Part shown: positions 7,965 through 17,800 of the stretch, piece after piece
Layout of the letters: each line of letters starts with the position of its first letter
Position numbering within the stretch: the stretch's first letter is position 1
Source of the DNA: Methylomonas fluvii
Lineage (GTDB): Bacteria; Pseudomonadota; Gammaproteobacteria; Methylococcales; Methylomonadaceae
Direction: 5' to 3'
Assembly: GCF_014850975.1 (NCBI RefSeq)
Contig: NZ_JACXST010000001.1
Location: forward strand, 1,980,870 to 2,044,869
DNA: 64,000 nt
Position numbers and translations under genes: made by a program
The notes under the pieces: generated by a model
What the model was told of the DNA's origin: nothing
Databases searched by the model: none
What the model saw: the letters and a program-made list of their open reading frames with translations, nothing else

Positions 7965-8612
7965 CTAGTTTTTGATATTTTGGTAGTAATAACCCAGTTC
8001 GCTGATTTCTTCGTCAGTCAGGGTTTGCGCGATGATACGCATCCGGCTGTAGATGTCGTTGTGACGCGTACCGTCCTTAAACGCATGCAGTGTAGCCGAG
8101 ATGTAATCGGCATTCTGGCCGGATATGGCCGGAATATCGACGGCTTGGCCCTTGCCGTTGCCACCATGGCACACTTCGCAAGGTGGCAAGACTCGCTCGC
8201 GACTGCCGTTTTTAACCAAGGCTTCGGCTTTTTCATAGACCATTACCGTTTTCGATTGGAATGCTGGCGGTTGCGAGCCGAACCACGCCGATAAATCGGC
8301 GGCGTCCTGTTTACTCAGCGTTTTGGCTAAGCCCGACATCATCGCGTTATCCCGACTTCCGTCGGCGTAATCCTGCAATTGCTTGTACAAATACGTCGGC
8401 AATTGCCCGGCCAGCGACGGGAAAGCCGCCGAGGTACTGATGCCTTTTTCGCCGTGGCAGGCGCTGCAAGTCTTGGCCAGTTCTTCGCCTTTTTGCGGGT
8501 TGCCGGCTTTGACGAAATTTAACTGATCGGCTGTCCAGGCAACTTGTGAGGAAGGCTGTGCAAACGCCGCGCTGGGCAACACTAATGCTGCGCTTAGAAT
8601 GAGTTTTTTCAT
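7965..8612 (-). CDS. Diheme cytochrome c (c4-like), ba3 oxidase operon
   Basis: I place the start at 8612, giving a 215-residue protein whose first 18 residues (MKKLILSAALVLPSAAFA) are a clear signal peptide. The frame stays open upstream but would run into the oxidase subunit I gene. Two heme motifs are present, CSACH at residues 49-53 and CEVCH in the second half, each in a cytochrome c4/c553-like fold of about 85 residues with PSLAGQ after the first. The protein would be periplasmic and pass electrons to the CuA site of subunit II. Its start lies two bases after the stop of subunit I, with a G-rich ribosome site inside the end of that gene, so it is translationally linked to the oxidase. 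Confidence 0.9.
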   Translation of the reverse strand: MKKLILSAALVLPSAAFAQPSSQVAWTADQLNFVKAGNPQKGEELAKTCSACHGEKGISTSAAFPSLAGQLPTYLYKQLQDYADGSRDNAMMSGLAKTLSKQDAADLSAWFGSQPPAFQSKTVMVYEKAEALVKNGSRERVLPPCEVCHGGNGKGQAVDIPAISGQNADYISATLHAFKDGTRHNDIYSRMRIIAQTLTDEEISELGYYYQNIKN

Positions 8613-8614
8613 GA

Positions 8615-10234
8615 TCAGACCCCCCATCTGCCTGAACCAAAGGTTTCCATCAAGAAGAATTGCAGGATCGGATAGCCGAAAGCGATCAGCATGAAGATGC
8701 CGATAACGATATTCCATAAGGTGAAGCTGTTCAGATAGCTGGGCAAATCCTTGACCGCATGTATCGGTTCCGCGTATTCCACCTCGCCTTGATAGCTTTC
8801 GCTGCCGAGATGGGTTTTATACAGGTTGTAAACCAGCATGCCGGCGGAAACGACCAGAATCAAACCACCAAAAATCATGGTTACTTCATAGGGCTCCCAG
8901 GAGATGGTTAATAGATTGTTGTAATTGACGCTATCGATCCGGCGTGGTTGACCGAGCAAGCCCAGGATATGCCATGGGGTGGTCATGATGACCATGCCGA
9001 TAAACCAGCTCCAAAGTTGGGCGATGGCCATGGACGGACAGAACAGCGGCTTACCAGTCAAAATCGGCCAGAAATAATAAGCGATCCCGAAATACATGAT
9101 GATGGTGGTGCCGCCGAAGATCAGGTGGAAGTGTCCGGAAATCCAGGCGGTGTTATGCACCATCGCGTTCATCGCATAGCTGGCATTAACCAAGCCGCCG
9201 AAGCCGCCGAAGATCAGCATCAACAAACCTAGAATAATCGACAATACCATCGGATTATTCCAGGGCAGGGCGGCAATCCAGCCGAACAAGCCCTTGCCGC
9301 CATTGAGTCGGCCGGCGATTTCCAGCGAGGCTATCACGGTAAAGCCGGTGATAAAGGTTGGCAGGGTGACCACGAAAGTGCCGACCGCATGCAGAATTTT
9401 CCAGCCGTGGCCTTGTTCCGGGTCCATGTACAAATGGTGAAAACCGATCGGCAAGCTGAATACCACTAATAAGATGAACGCCGCTCTGGCCATCTCATCG
9501 CTGAACAAGAAACCGCCGGCTTGTTTGGGTACCAGCGTGTAAAAGGCTGTGTAAGTAGGAATCAGCCAGAAATAGACGATGGGATGCAAGGTCCAGGCAA
9601 ACAAAGTGCGCGCCAGGCCGGCATCGATAGTGTCGATCCAGCCTAAGGCCCAGGGAATTAGCTGGAAAAGCACTTCGGCAGCGACGCCGGCACTGGTCCA
9701 TAGCCAAAGAATCGCATTGGCGGTGGTGGCGAACATGGCCAGCGGTACAGGTTGGTCCGGATTAGCCTTTTTCCATTGCATGTACATGACGATCATCGAC
9801 ACGCACCAGAACCACGAACCCACAACCAACAAGGTCGCGCCGATATAAAACAGTGGATGCGCCATCAATGGCGGATAAAAGGTAAACAGCACCGAAGCTT
9901 GGCCTAGCAGCAACGGTAATGCCGCCAAGACTACGCCAGTCAACGCCACGCCGAAGCCGGTCCAGGCAAAGGTTTTGTTCCAAACCGGCAATTTCAATGT
10001 GGTGTTGGCCACATAGTAGCCAAAACCCATGATGAAAAATGTGGTCAGTACAAAGCCCATCAACACGCCATGGGTACTGACCGACGCATAATACACTTCC
10101 CGTGATTCCAAAAAGCCGAAGAAGCCGCTACGCTCGATGACCTGATACAGACCCATCACTGCCGCCAGTCCGAACGAGCCAAACGCTACCCAGAAATGAG
10201 TCAGCGCCAATTTTTTTTCCGCTGCGTTATCCAT
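8615..10234 (-). CDS. cbaA: B-type (ba3-like) heme-copper oxidase subunit I
   Basis: The 539-residue membrane protein resembles the Thermus ba3 oxidase rather than the aa3 or cbb3 groups. It has the His of THGVLMGF for the low-spin heme, HPIVYFWLIP with the His-Tyr pair at the CuB site, GFHHLYMDPEQ for the other two CuB histidines, and HNTAWISGHFHL carrying the heme ligands. HPIVY instead of HPEVY and the absence of the usual D-channel residues are marks of the B group. It reduces oxygen to water and pumps protons, typically with high oxygen affinity. The start overlaps subunit II by 8 bases; GGGGGAGC precedes the ATG. Nitric-oxide reductase is excluded because subunit II has a CuA site. Confidence 0.94.
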   Translation of the reverse strand: MDNAAEKKLALTHFWVAFGSFGLAAVMGLYQVIERSGFFGFLESREVYYASVSTHGVLMGFVLTTFFIMGFGYYVANTTLKLPVWNKTFAWTGFGVALTGVVLAALPLLLGQASVLFTFYPPLMAHPLFYIGATLLVVGSWFWCVSMIVMYMQWKKANPDQPVPLAMFATTANAILWLWTSAGVAAEVLFQLIPWALGWIDTIDAGLARTLFAWTLHPIVYFWLIPTYTAFYTLVPKQAGGFLFSDEMARAAFILLVVFSLPIGFHHLYMDPEQGHGWKILHAVGTFVVTLPTFITGFTVIASLEIAGRLNGGKGLFGWIAALPWNNPMVLSIILGLLMLIFGGFGGLVNASYAMNAMVHNTAWISGHFHLIFGGTTIIMYFGIAYYFWPILTGKPLFCPSMAIAQLWSWFIGMVIMTTPWHILGLLGQPRRIDSVNYNNLLTISWEPYEVTMIFGGLILVVSAGMLVYNLYKTHLGSESYQGEVEYAEPIHAVKDLPSYLNSFTLWNIVIGIFMLIAFGYPILQFFLMETFGSGRWGV

Positions 10235-10751
10235 GATTTGCTCCCCCTTGTTTATTGAGCGCTTCCCATTGCGCCTTGCTCACCACCTTGATGTTGCTCC
10301 ACATATGCGCGTGGCCCATGCCGCAATATTCGTTGCACAGCACTGGATAATCGCCCGCATGATGAAAGGCGGTGCTTACCTGCGCCACATAGCCGGGTAC
10401 GATCATCGTGCTCATATTGGTCATTGGCATATGCACGCCGTGGATGACGTCCAGGCTGACCCAGCGAAAGGTGATTTCGGTTTCGGCCGGCAGCGTGAGT
10501 TCTTTTGGATAAAAGCCATAACGGCCGGCCACCATGCGCACGGTGATGCTGCCGTTGGCATTGCGGTGCGCGCCGAGTTTATCTTCGGCGAATTCTGCTG
10601 ATAGATGCAGTTTGGCTGAGTCTATGGTTTCGACGTTACTCGGCGCGTGAATGCCGTGAAGAAACGCCGATCCTAAAATGACGGTCACAAATAAGCCGGC
10701 TATCCCCAAGGAGATGCCGGCCCAGTTTTTTTCCAGTTTATCGATATGCAT
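10227..10751 (-). CDS. cbaB: ba3-type oxidase subunit II with CuA site
   Basis: This 174-residue protein has one N-terminal membrane helix (about 13-35) and a periplasmic cupredoxin domain. The CuA ligands are visible: a histidine in VIHGVHMP and the C-x3-C-x3-H-x2-M arrangement in CNEYCGMGHAHM. It receives electrons from cytochrome c and passes them to subunit I. The size is close to Thermus CbaB, much smaller than aa3-type subunits II. AAGGAGG lies before the ATG. The stop codon overlaps the subunit I start by 8 bases, and the tiny subunit IIa gene is 9 bases upstream. Confidence 0.94.
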   Translation of the reverse strand: MHIDKLEKNWAGISLGIAGLFVTVILGSAFLHGIHAPSNVETIDSAKLHLSAEFAEDKLGAHRNANGSITVRMVAGRYGFYPKELTLPAETEITFRWVSLDVIHGVHMPMTNMSTMIVPGYVAQVSTAFHHAGDYPVLCNEYCGMGHAHMWSNIKVVSKAQWEALNKQGGANHG

Positions 10752-10760
10752 AGTGCCTCC

Positions 10761-10913
10761 TTAACCAATGTGGCCGCGAGGCAAAAATATGCCGTAGTAC
10801 ATTAACAGCCAAGCCACGACCATGCCGCCGCCGACTATTAACATCAGCGCCCAAGTGCCGACCGGTGAGCTTTGCAGTATCTTTTGACGTTCTTCTTCAG
10901 AGAGATTGTTCAT
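10761..10913 (-). CDS. Single-helix small subunit (IIa-like) of the ba3 oxidase
   Basis: A 50-residue protein starting MNNLSEEERQKILQSSPVG with one hydrophobic helix (about 19-42). I placed the start at 10913 because AAGGAAGGAT stands directly before that ATG; the open frame continues upstream but without another good site. ba3 oxidases contain a one-helix subunit IIa that replaces the first helix of a normal subunit II, and the gene commonly lies upstream of subunit II as it does here. Function is inferred from size, topology and position. Confidence 0.8.
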   Translation of the reverse strand: MNNLSEEERQKILQSSPVGTWALMLIVGGGMVVAWLLMYYGIFLPRGHIG

Positions 10914-11356
10914 ATCCTTCCTTCTTGTATGCGTTTTGATAGGAATTATGTTGGCAACCAACGGTATGAACAGCAGGGGCTTTGTCATTCTTATTGATGA
11001 CTTTACCATCTGATTGCTGGGGTAATCATACCCTTAGCGCCGGGCTAATCGAAAGCGATAAATCAGCGGTACTAATTGTTAGAAGAGGGTTGGCTGAAGG
11101 CTCGCCGAGACGGCTTCGGTTTTTAATGGAGCGGGGAATACGATGGGGAGCGGGAGATTTAGAAACCCTGTGCGGTTGGAAATCTCTGATGCGTGTGTCA
11201 AAAAGTCAAAAAACTGGTAATGGCGAAGTCAGCATGTCACTATTTGGTGCAAACAGATAGTTTGACACCATAAAAATTAACGGGACCCGCTGGCATGAAA
11301 CACCGAAAAACTGCTTGCAAGAGTCCGTGCCGAATTACTAACCAGTGGTAGTGACA
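10914..11356. promoter_or_regulatory. Divergent upstream region of the ba3 oxidase operon
   Basis: About 440 bases between the oxidase operon (minus strand) and a small membrane-protein gene (plus strand). Both promoters should lie here. A 92-codon frame at 10982-11260 is open but has no protein-like character. I looked for an FNR/ANR palindrome (TTGAT-N4-ATCAA) and for a sigma-54 element and found neither in convincing form. Confidence 0.4.
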
Positions 11357-11689
11357 ATGAATCAACCGATCAACGAATTTCAAGAAACGCCGCCCCGCCA
11401 TGTGAAATTTCGATTACTCGGGTTTTCTAGTGCGGCGTTGTTGCTGGCAGCTTGTAACTTTGTTATCTGGTTATTTATTTTATTTCCGATCTATGCTGCT
11501 ACGGATGGCGTGTCCAACAGCGATGGCTTACGCTTCTTAGTTGTGGCTTTTATCGTGATGGATCTGGTTGGCTTGGGACTGGCTTCCGTGGCGATGTGCA
11601 AGTCGAAACTCCGCAAAACCATGGCTAACTACGGATTTGTGCTGAATGTCGCGATGATCGGTTTAAATCTATCGGTGTTTCCGTTTTAA
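11357..11689 (+). CDS. Small hydrophobic membrane protein, unknown
   Basis: The 110-residue product (ATG at 11357) has a charged N-terminus and three predicted membrane helices at about 20-45, 55-78 and 88-108, with a Cys pair region near residues 33 and 79. It resembles small uncharacterised inner-membrane proteins; I do not recognise a family. No strong ribosome site is present, and two GTG codons just upstream in frame could also start it. It is flanked by long non-coding stretches on both sides, so it is probably a single-gene transcript. Confidence 0.6.
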   Translation: MNQPINEFQETPPRHVKFRLLGFSSAALLLAACNFVIWLFILFPIYAATDGVSNSDGLRFLVVAFIVMDLVGLGLASVAMCKSKLRKTMANYGFVLNVAMIGLNLSVFPF

Positions 11690-12187
11690 GTAGTTGGCAA
11701 GGTCACAATAAACTCGGTGAAATACAGTCCGATTTTTAAGTGTTCAATCAAAAAAACGTCGGCACAAAATCTGGGTTGCCGCTCAAAACTGCCCCGGCCG
11801 GTAGTTGTAAAGCGAGCGAAGCGGTTTGATTTTTGGGGAAGGCATTGTGCGGACGAGTGTTAACCAACGGTTTGCACTCGGATTATTAGCTCTCTAGCGT
11901 AGTTGGCTGATTGCTTACTTGGGGGCTTAGCGATATGAAATCAGTTAATCCTTTGCAGCTATGCCACAATAAGCGGTTGGAATCATGTTTGTTTGTAAGC
12001 GGGGCTTTCATAGAGCAACGGTGTGCGTTGATCAGTTGAGGGAAGTCGGTAAAAAGGTGCTCATTGCTTGTTAACAGGCCGATTTTGCCTTGGCGGCTTT
12101 TCGCGAATGAACTCGTGCACACAAAGGATTTCCAGCGTGGTACCCACTCAATAATTATTATTAGCGACGGTTTGCTCAGGAGCAAAT
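11690..12187. other. Intergenic region without a recognisable gene
   Basis: Nearly 500 bases lie between the small membrane protein and the NlpE-like gene. A minus-strand open frame at 11886-12206 is cysteine- and serine-rich with no plausible ribosome site or domain. No strong terminator is seen. The last bases before 12188 include CTCAGGAGC, a ribosome site for the next gene. Confidence 0.5.
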
Positions 12188-12670
12188 ATGCGAACAGATA
12201 GATCAAAATTAAAAAAAAATCTGGTCATTTTTCTGACGATGGCTGCTTTTTCTGCTTTTAATCCAGTGCTTGCCGAAACGGCGGGGACTGACGATAAGGA
12301 CGCTCATCACGAACACAAGAGTATGGACTGGCCGGGGATTTATACTGGCTTAACCCCCTGTGCCGATTGCATCGGCGTGAAAACCACGCTGGCCTTGAAC
12401 AAAAATGGCAGTTATCTGCTGATGACCCAATTTCTGGGAAAATCGGAACGGGAGTTTACTGAAAAGGGTAAGTTTGCCCCTGGTGAAAAAGCCAATACTC
12501 TGGTTTTGACGCCAAAGAATGGCTCAACTTCCCAACAGTATCTGGTTGAAAAAGATGCGTTGATTCAGTTGGATACTAGCGGCAACCGGTTCACCGGCAA
12601 ACTTGCTGATCGCTATATTTTGCGTCGAACCAGCGTCACCGATAAGCAGCCTGAACATTCCGGACATTGA
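12188..12670 (+). CDS. NlpE-like copper resistance/homeostasis protein (periplasmic)
   Basis: The 160-residue protein has an N-terminal signal peptide (about residues 8-29, ending NPVLA). Next comes a His-rich stretch (DAHHEHKSMDW), and then an NlpE N-terminal-type beta-barrel domain with GIYTGLTPCADCIGVKTTLAL. The CADC pair is the C-x2-C motif of NlpE. A second His-containing tail (EHSGH) ends the protein. NlpE in enterics is an outer-membrane lipoprotein that senses copper, surface contact and envelope stress and activates the Cpx pathway. Here no lipobox is apparent, so it is probably a soluble periplasmic form. AGGAGC precedes the ATG. A Cpx-like two-component pair does exist at 30.4-32.5 kb, but a link is inference. 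Confidence 0.82.
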   Translation: MRTDRSKLKKNLVIFLTMAAFSAFNPVLAETAGTDDKDAHHEHKSMDWPGIYTGLTPCADCIGVKTTLALNKNGSYLLMTQFLGKSEREFTEKGKFAPGEKANTLVLTPKNGSTSQQYLVEKDALIQLDTSGNRFTGKLADRYILRRTSVTDKQPEHSGH

Positions 12671-12682
12671 TTTAAACCTTAA

Positions 12683-12714
12683 GCCGGGTGATTGTGTGTT
12701 AGCGACCACCCGGC
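12683..12714. terminator. Hairpin between convergent genes
   Basis: Perfect 8-bp GC-rich arms (12683-12690 and 12707-12714) surround a 16-base loop just after the NlpE-like gene and before the stop codon of the opposing gene. It can act in both directions; no strong T-run is present. Confidence 0.5.
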
Positions 12715-12725
12715 AATTAGAGCTG

Positions 12726-13664
12726 TTATATCGATTTCTGCTGGTTTTTGCGCCGAAAATAGACAATGGCTAAAAGTACCGTCAAGGCCAACGCGCCAAG
12801 CATGAAGCGGGGTTCCACGACCTTCACCGAATGATTGTCGTCTTTGAATTTGAACTTGGCGAGCACGCCTAAGGCGGGGTCGGTAATGTCAATGGCAATC
12901 GACTTGGCGGCAAGATTTAAAAATTGCACTTCGCTGCCATCGAATGGCTTGTTGTTGCGGGTATCGTTGCTGACCATGCCAGGATAAAGTGGTGTTTCAG
13001 CAAGTTGAGAGACGCTCAACTGCTTGGCGATTTCTTGCTCGAGCTCGCGAGTGGTTTTGCCGTCGGTTTTGATATGAATCGGTTTCTGGTCGTCTATCTT
13101 AATCTCGATTTCGCCTTGCGAGGCGGTGAGGGCTTTTTTCGAGGAAAAGCCGTCCAGATATTCCACATCCGCGCTGAACACCAAATCAAAAGCCACTTGC
13201 ACGCCGTCGGCGTTGAAGTTTTTATCGGCTAGATCGAAACGCAAGCCTTGGTTGCTGTAATCTCTAACCGTTACCGTCGTCAACGAATAGCCGGTTTTGT
13301 TGGCGATGATTAATTCTGCTTGTTCCGGCGGCTGGGTAATGGTGATGCCGCGCCAATTTGGATCCAGCTGAATCATGCCGTCTTTCATTGATGTGAGCAG
13401 TTTTTTTGTGACCGCGTGAGCCTGTGTCGGATCATCAAATTTGCGTGCATTGAGAAAGCTCAAGCCGGTAGAGCGATACAGTTCCCCATCGTCGATACGC
13501 CATTCCGCCGTGTACGAAAACAGCGAATCGCTGGTTCTCCGGGGCATGCTGGTATGAATGCGCAATTTATCCTGCTCTGCCGGCGTAGTGATTGCAAAGG
13601 CTGATGGGACAAAAACACCCGACGAACAGAATGTCAGAATGATGGCGAGAGTGGATCGTTTCAT
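12726..13664 (-). CDS. Secreted, C-terminally membrane-anchored protein, unknown
   Basis: I start the gene at 13664, where MKRSTLAIILTFCSSGVFV begins a signal peptide; TTGGAA stands upstream. The 312-residue product has a signal peptide (about 1-24), a largely beta-type, Lys/Asp-rich extracytoplasmic domain, and a single membrane helix near the end (about 283-303) followed by the positive tail RRKNQQKS. The topology is that of a protein anchored in the inner membrane by its C-terminus and facing the periplasm. I do not recognise the domain. It is convergent with the NlpE-like gene. Confidence 0.7.
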   Translation of the reverse strand: MKRSTLAIILTFCSSGVFVPSAFAITTPAEQDKLRIHTSMPRRTSDSLFSYTAEWRIDDGELYRSTGLSFLNARKFDDPTQAHAVTKKLLTSMKDGMIQLDPNWRGITITQPPEQAELIIANKTGYSLTTVTVRDYSNQGLRFDLADKNFNADGVQVAFDLVFSADVEYLDGFSSKKALTASQGEIEIKIDDQKPIHIKTDGKTTRELEQEIAKQLSVSQLAETPLYPGMVSNDTRNNKPFDGSEVQFLNLAAKSIAIDITDPALGVLAKFKFKDDNHSVKVVEPRFMLGALALTVLLAIVYFRRKNQQKSI

Positions 13665-14151
13665 CGTGGTTCCAAGCAAAAAAAATTTTACGTTAGCATA
13701 ATGCGGCGTAAATAACACAACCTTTGGTTAGCCGGAGCTTAAGTACACTAATTTGTAGTGTTTGCCAGTGCTGATAATTTGCGGAAAACTAGGTGGCGCT
13801 TGCTTGTGTTTGATCCGAAATGAAGGCGGTTTATTGAATTGGATACCCGTTTGTTCGGGAAACAAAAATTCACTGCTTGAAATAAATTTTCAGGCAAAAA
13901 TCAGGGATATTGAGGCCGGCAAACACCACGTGGTAAAAGCTCTAGTATATGTTCTGTATTACAATCTGCGTGCGCTAGGCGCCTGGGTGCTGAATCAGGC
14001 CGTTTTAAGTCAATAAGTTGCTGGTAGGGTATCGGTAAAATCCGAAGAGGGTAAAAGTGGACGAATCGATAGGGAGTAGAAATAGTGGGAACTAGAGTTT
14101 TTCCGCTAAGTTTTTCAAAAAATAATTATAGGTTAATAAGGAAATACTGTT
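13665..14151. other. Intergenic region, at most a doubtful small gene
   Basis: About 490 bases upstream of the PAS gene. An 84-codon frame at 13762-14016 begins with TTG or GTG, has no ribosome site and no domain I recognise, so I do not call it. The end of the region is AT-rich and contains AAGGAAATACTGTT, the ribosome site of the PAS gene. Promoters for the genes on both sides should be here. Confidence 0.4.
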
Positions 14152-14736
14152 ATGACATTAGATTCTCATGCTGCTAAATTAAAAGAAATGGCGGAGAAAA
14201 TTATAGATTTTACGCCGCAAGAAATCAGTAGTATTACGCCGGAAGAAATCCAACGTTTATTTTATGATTTACAAGTTTACCAAATTGAGTTGCAAATGCA
14301 GAATGAAGAACTGCAAAAAGCGCAATTTGAGTTGTCTCGCCTAAATAATAAGTTAAATTTTACTTACCATTGCGTTCCGGTGGGTATTATAACCCTGGAT
14401 TATCAAGGTTTCATAGAGCAAGCAAATCATACGTTTGCAGATATGTTGGGTTATAAAGCTAGTAAATTGCAGAAAACGCATTTTTCCAAGCTAATCTTCG
14501 AAGAAGATAAGAATACATTTATTCACCGTTTTGACGCTTTTTTCAAAGCGCCAACCAATAAAAGTTTACAGTTGCGATTGCAAGGCGATAAGAATTTGGC
14601 TTTTCCTGCTTTAATTAAAGGTAATGCGGATGACGGGAGTGATACGGCAGGCGAATCGTTTGATTTGAAAGCGCGTAAATTAGTCGTGACTATCACCAAT
14701 ATTAGCGACGTGATAACAGACGCAAATAAGGCTTGA
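14152..14736 (+). CDS. PAS domain protein without output domain
   Basis: The 194-residue protein has a helical N-terminal part (1-65) with the pattern VYQIELQMQNEELQKAQFEL, a coiled coil that commonly leads into PAS domains. One PAS domain follows (about 70-185), beginning FTYHCVPVGIITLDYQGFI. No kinase, GGDEF or HTH part follows. AAGGAAATACTGTT gives a good ribosome site. It lies 80 bases upstream of the CheB-CheR-PAS gene and very likely belongs to the same signalling unit, perhaps as a partner that binds through its coiled coil. The coding sequence is more AT-rich than most of the window. Confidence 0.82.
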   Translation: MTLDSHAAKLKEMAEKIIDFTPQEISSITPEEIQRLFYDLQVYQIELQMQNEELQKAQFELSRLNNKLNFTYHCVPVGIITLDYQGFIEQANHTFADMLGYKASKLQKTHFSKLIFEEDKNTFIHRFDAFFKAPTNKSLQLRLQGDKNLAFPALIKGNADDGSDTAGESFDLKARKLVVTITNISDVITDANKA

Positions 14737-14816
14737 GTGTTTTGTCGCAGCGTGACCAGTAAAGTTGTCCAGAGGCTTTATTAATTTAAATGAGTGATAT
14801 TAAATAACATGGTTAT

Positions 14817-17800
14817 ATGGATAATGAAAACACTGTAAAAGTGCCACCGCAGTATATTGTCGGGATCGGCGCTTCGGCTGGAGGCTTGGAAGCGATTGAG
14901 GCATTTTTTAAAAATATGCCCGCCAATAGCGGTTTGTCGTTTGTAGTGATTCAGCACTTGTCACCGCAGTATAAAAGTTTGATGGCTGAACTGTTGTCCA
15001 AACATACCGCCATGCCGGTAAAGCGCATCGAGGACGGTATGAAAATCGAGCGCAACACCGTCTACTTGATTCCGCCTCGGAAAAACGTCACGGTGTTTCA
15101 CAATCAGCTGTTGCTGGCCGAGCAAGACCCTAGCAAAGGCATTAATCTGCCAATCGATATATTTTTGCGTTCCTTGAGCGAGGATGCTAGAGAACTAGCT
15201 GTAGGGATTATTTTGTCCGGTACCGGCAGTGATGGCACGCGGGGTATCCGCTCAATCAAGGAATTCGGCGGCATGGTCATGGTGCAGGATGAAAACTCCG
15301 CCAAATTCGACGGTATGCCCAAAAATGCTTTTGCTACGGGGCTGGCGGATTTTAGTTTGCCCCCTGAAAAGATGCCCGATCAGTTATTGGCATTTGTTAA
15401 ACATCCTTATGCCACCTTACAGGAAAAAAATATCGTCTCGTCTGACGACAGCGACATCACGCGGATTTTTTCAATCCTTAGGGAAAAGTGCAAAATCGAT
15501 TTTACCTTTTATAAACCCAATACGGTAGTTAGACGCATTGAACGGCGCATATCCATCAATCATTTAAAAGACATATCAGAATATTTAAACTTATTACAGA
15601 CAAATCCTCACGAAGTTTTGGTGTTATTTCAGGAGTTGTTGATAGGGGTTACCAGTTTTTTTCGCGACGAGCACGTATTTGACGATATTCGTGAGCATTG
15701 GTTAAAAAAAGTCGTCAAGTTATTGCAAGAAGATGAGTTGCGAGTTTGGGTGACCGCATGTTCCACCGGTGAGGAGGCTTATTCCTTGGCGATGTTGTTA
15801 TCGGAATATAGGGAATATTCCGGGCATTATTTTCGCGTGAAGATTTTTGCGACCGATGTTGATCTAACAGCCATTGAAAAGGCCAGTAATGGTAAATATC
15901 CGGAAAGTATTATTGCTGATATTCCGCCCAAGCTCCTGTCAAAATATTTTATTCGTCGGGAAGATTATTTTCAGGTCAGTCAAAAAATTCGGGAAATGGT
16001 GGTGTTTGCTCAGCATAACCTGATTAAAGATCCGCCGTTTACCAATATTCACATACTCAGCTGTCGAAACGTGTTGATTTACTTACAACCTGTTTTACAG
16101 AAGAAAATATTGGAGTTATTCAACTTTTCTCTGGTAAAGGAAGGTTTGTTGGTGTTGGGTACCAGTGAAACGATAGGCGATATGGGTGAGTATTTCGATG
16201 TGGCAAGCGCCAAATCAAAACTATATCGTTCCAAAGGCAAATATAAATCCTTGGGTTTTACCGCCTCTCCCAGTGCTTTGATGACTTACTCGCCGTATCC
16301 AACTGCTGTGCGCTCGTCGAATGCGTTTAGCGGTCAGGAAGAAAGAGTACTGGATCGATTCATCAGGGCAATATCTAATGATGTCTTGCCGTTTACGATG
16401 ATAATCAATGAGAATATGGAAATATCTCATATTTTCGGCGACTCTAAGGATTATTTGAGTTATCCCAGCGGCAAACTGGTGAGTAATGTCAGTAAAATTG
16501 TTAAAAAAGATTTATCCATACCTATTTCCACGGGTATTCAAAAAGCCTTAAAAGCGAATAACGAAATTGTGTTGTCCAATATTCGGGTCAGAGAGCAGGA
16601 CAGTTTACGGACGTTTAGACTGCAATTTAAACCTCTGCCGGGCAAGAAGGGCCAAGAAATCTTGGTGGCGGTGATGATCACGGAGAAGGTGGATCCTTCT
16701 TGTTTCAGCGAGACGGAAACCCTGATCTACGATGTCAATTTAGACGCCAAACAGCGTATTATCGATCTGGAGCAAGAATTACAGTTTACCCGCGAAAACC
16801 TGCAAGCCACCGTGGAAGAATTGGAAACCTCCAACGAAGAACTGCAAGCCACCAACGAAGAATTGTTGGCAAGTAATGAGGAATTGCAGAGTACGAATGA
16901 GGAGTTGCAATCGGTCAACGAAGAGCTTTACACCGTCAATGCCGAACACCAGGGCAAGATAGTCGAGTTGACCTTACTGAATAACGATTTGGACAACTTA
17001 TTCAACAGCACCAATATCGCTACACTGTTTTTAGACGAGAATCTGGATATTCGGCGTTTTACCCCGAAACTACAGTCGATATTCCATATTTTGGAAACCG
17101 ATCTCGGTCGACCGTTTTATCACTTGACGCATACAATTAAAGATTTGGATGTCATCGCTGTCGTTAAAGGTGTCAACGATCAACACAACTGTTTCGATCA
17201 GGAAATTCAACTTGAAAACGGTACCTGGTATCTACTGCGGGTGATTCCCTACGTGGTTTCAGCCAAAGTCAATGCCGGCGTTATTTTGACTTTTGTAGAC
17301 ATCAATCAGCTGAAAAGTGCGCAATTGGAATTGCATAAGCGTGAGGAGCAAGAAACGCTGAGGTTGGCCAAGTTTGTGCAGTTTTCCAATGATGCGATTA
17401 CCTTGCTCGAACCGGACGGTACCATCGTGACGTGGAATCATGCTGCCGAGAAACTCTATGGCTGGTCGGCGCATGATGCGCTGGGGATGAATTTTTATAA
17501 TCTGATTCCAGACGAGGAAAAACATTTTGCCAAGCAAGGTCTGAACAGCCTGAAAGTGGGTAACACCTTGCCGTCTTTTCAGGCCAGGCGGCTGACCAAA
17601 TCCGGAAAAGTGGTGCATGTTTCGGCGTCGGCCTGTATGTTCCATGCCGAGAACTCGGCCAGGGAATTAATCGCGTTAACCGAGCGCGATTACGTTCACC
17701 AGCATCAGGTCGAAAAACAGGAATGTTTAAATTGTTTACAAAAACTGGCCACGATAGTCATGGACACCGATGAAGCAATCATTCTGTTTGAAGTGTCGGG

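Noticed and set aside
8615..10751. Nitric oxide reductase as an identity for the heme-copper genes
   Set aside because: Subunit II has a full CuA site and subunit I has the HPIVY His-Tyr pair, both oxidase features.
10982..11260. 92-codon frame upstream of the ba3 operon
   Set aside because: No ribosome site, no domain, and it covers the expected promoter region.
10914..11356. FNR/ANR box or sigma-54 promoter for the oxidase operon
   Set aside because: No TTGAT-N4-ATCAA palindrome and no -24/-12 pair found on either strand.
11886..12206. 106-codon minus-strand frame
   Set aside because: It overlaps the ribosome site of the NlpE-like gene and has an improbable composition.
13762..14016. 84-codon frame with TTG or GTG start
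   Set aside because: No ribosome site and no protein-like pattern; not enough to call a gene.
16800..16930. Short-period DNA repeats that could be read as a CRISPR-like array
   Set aside because: They encode the NEELQ heptads of the CheB-CheR-PAS coiled coil in one frame; no spacers.
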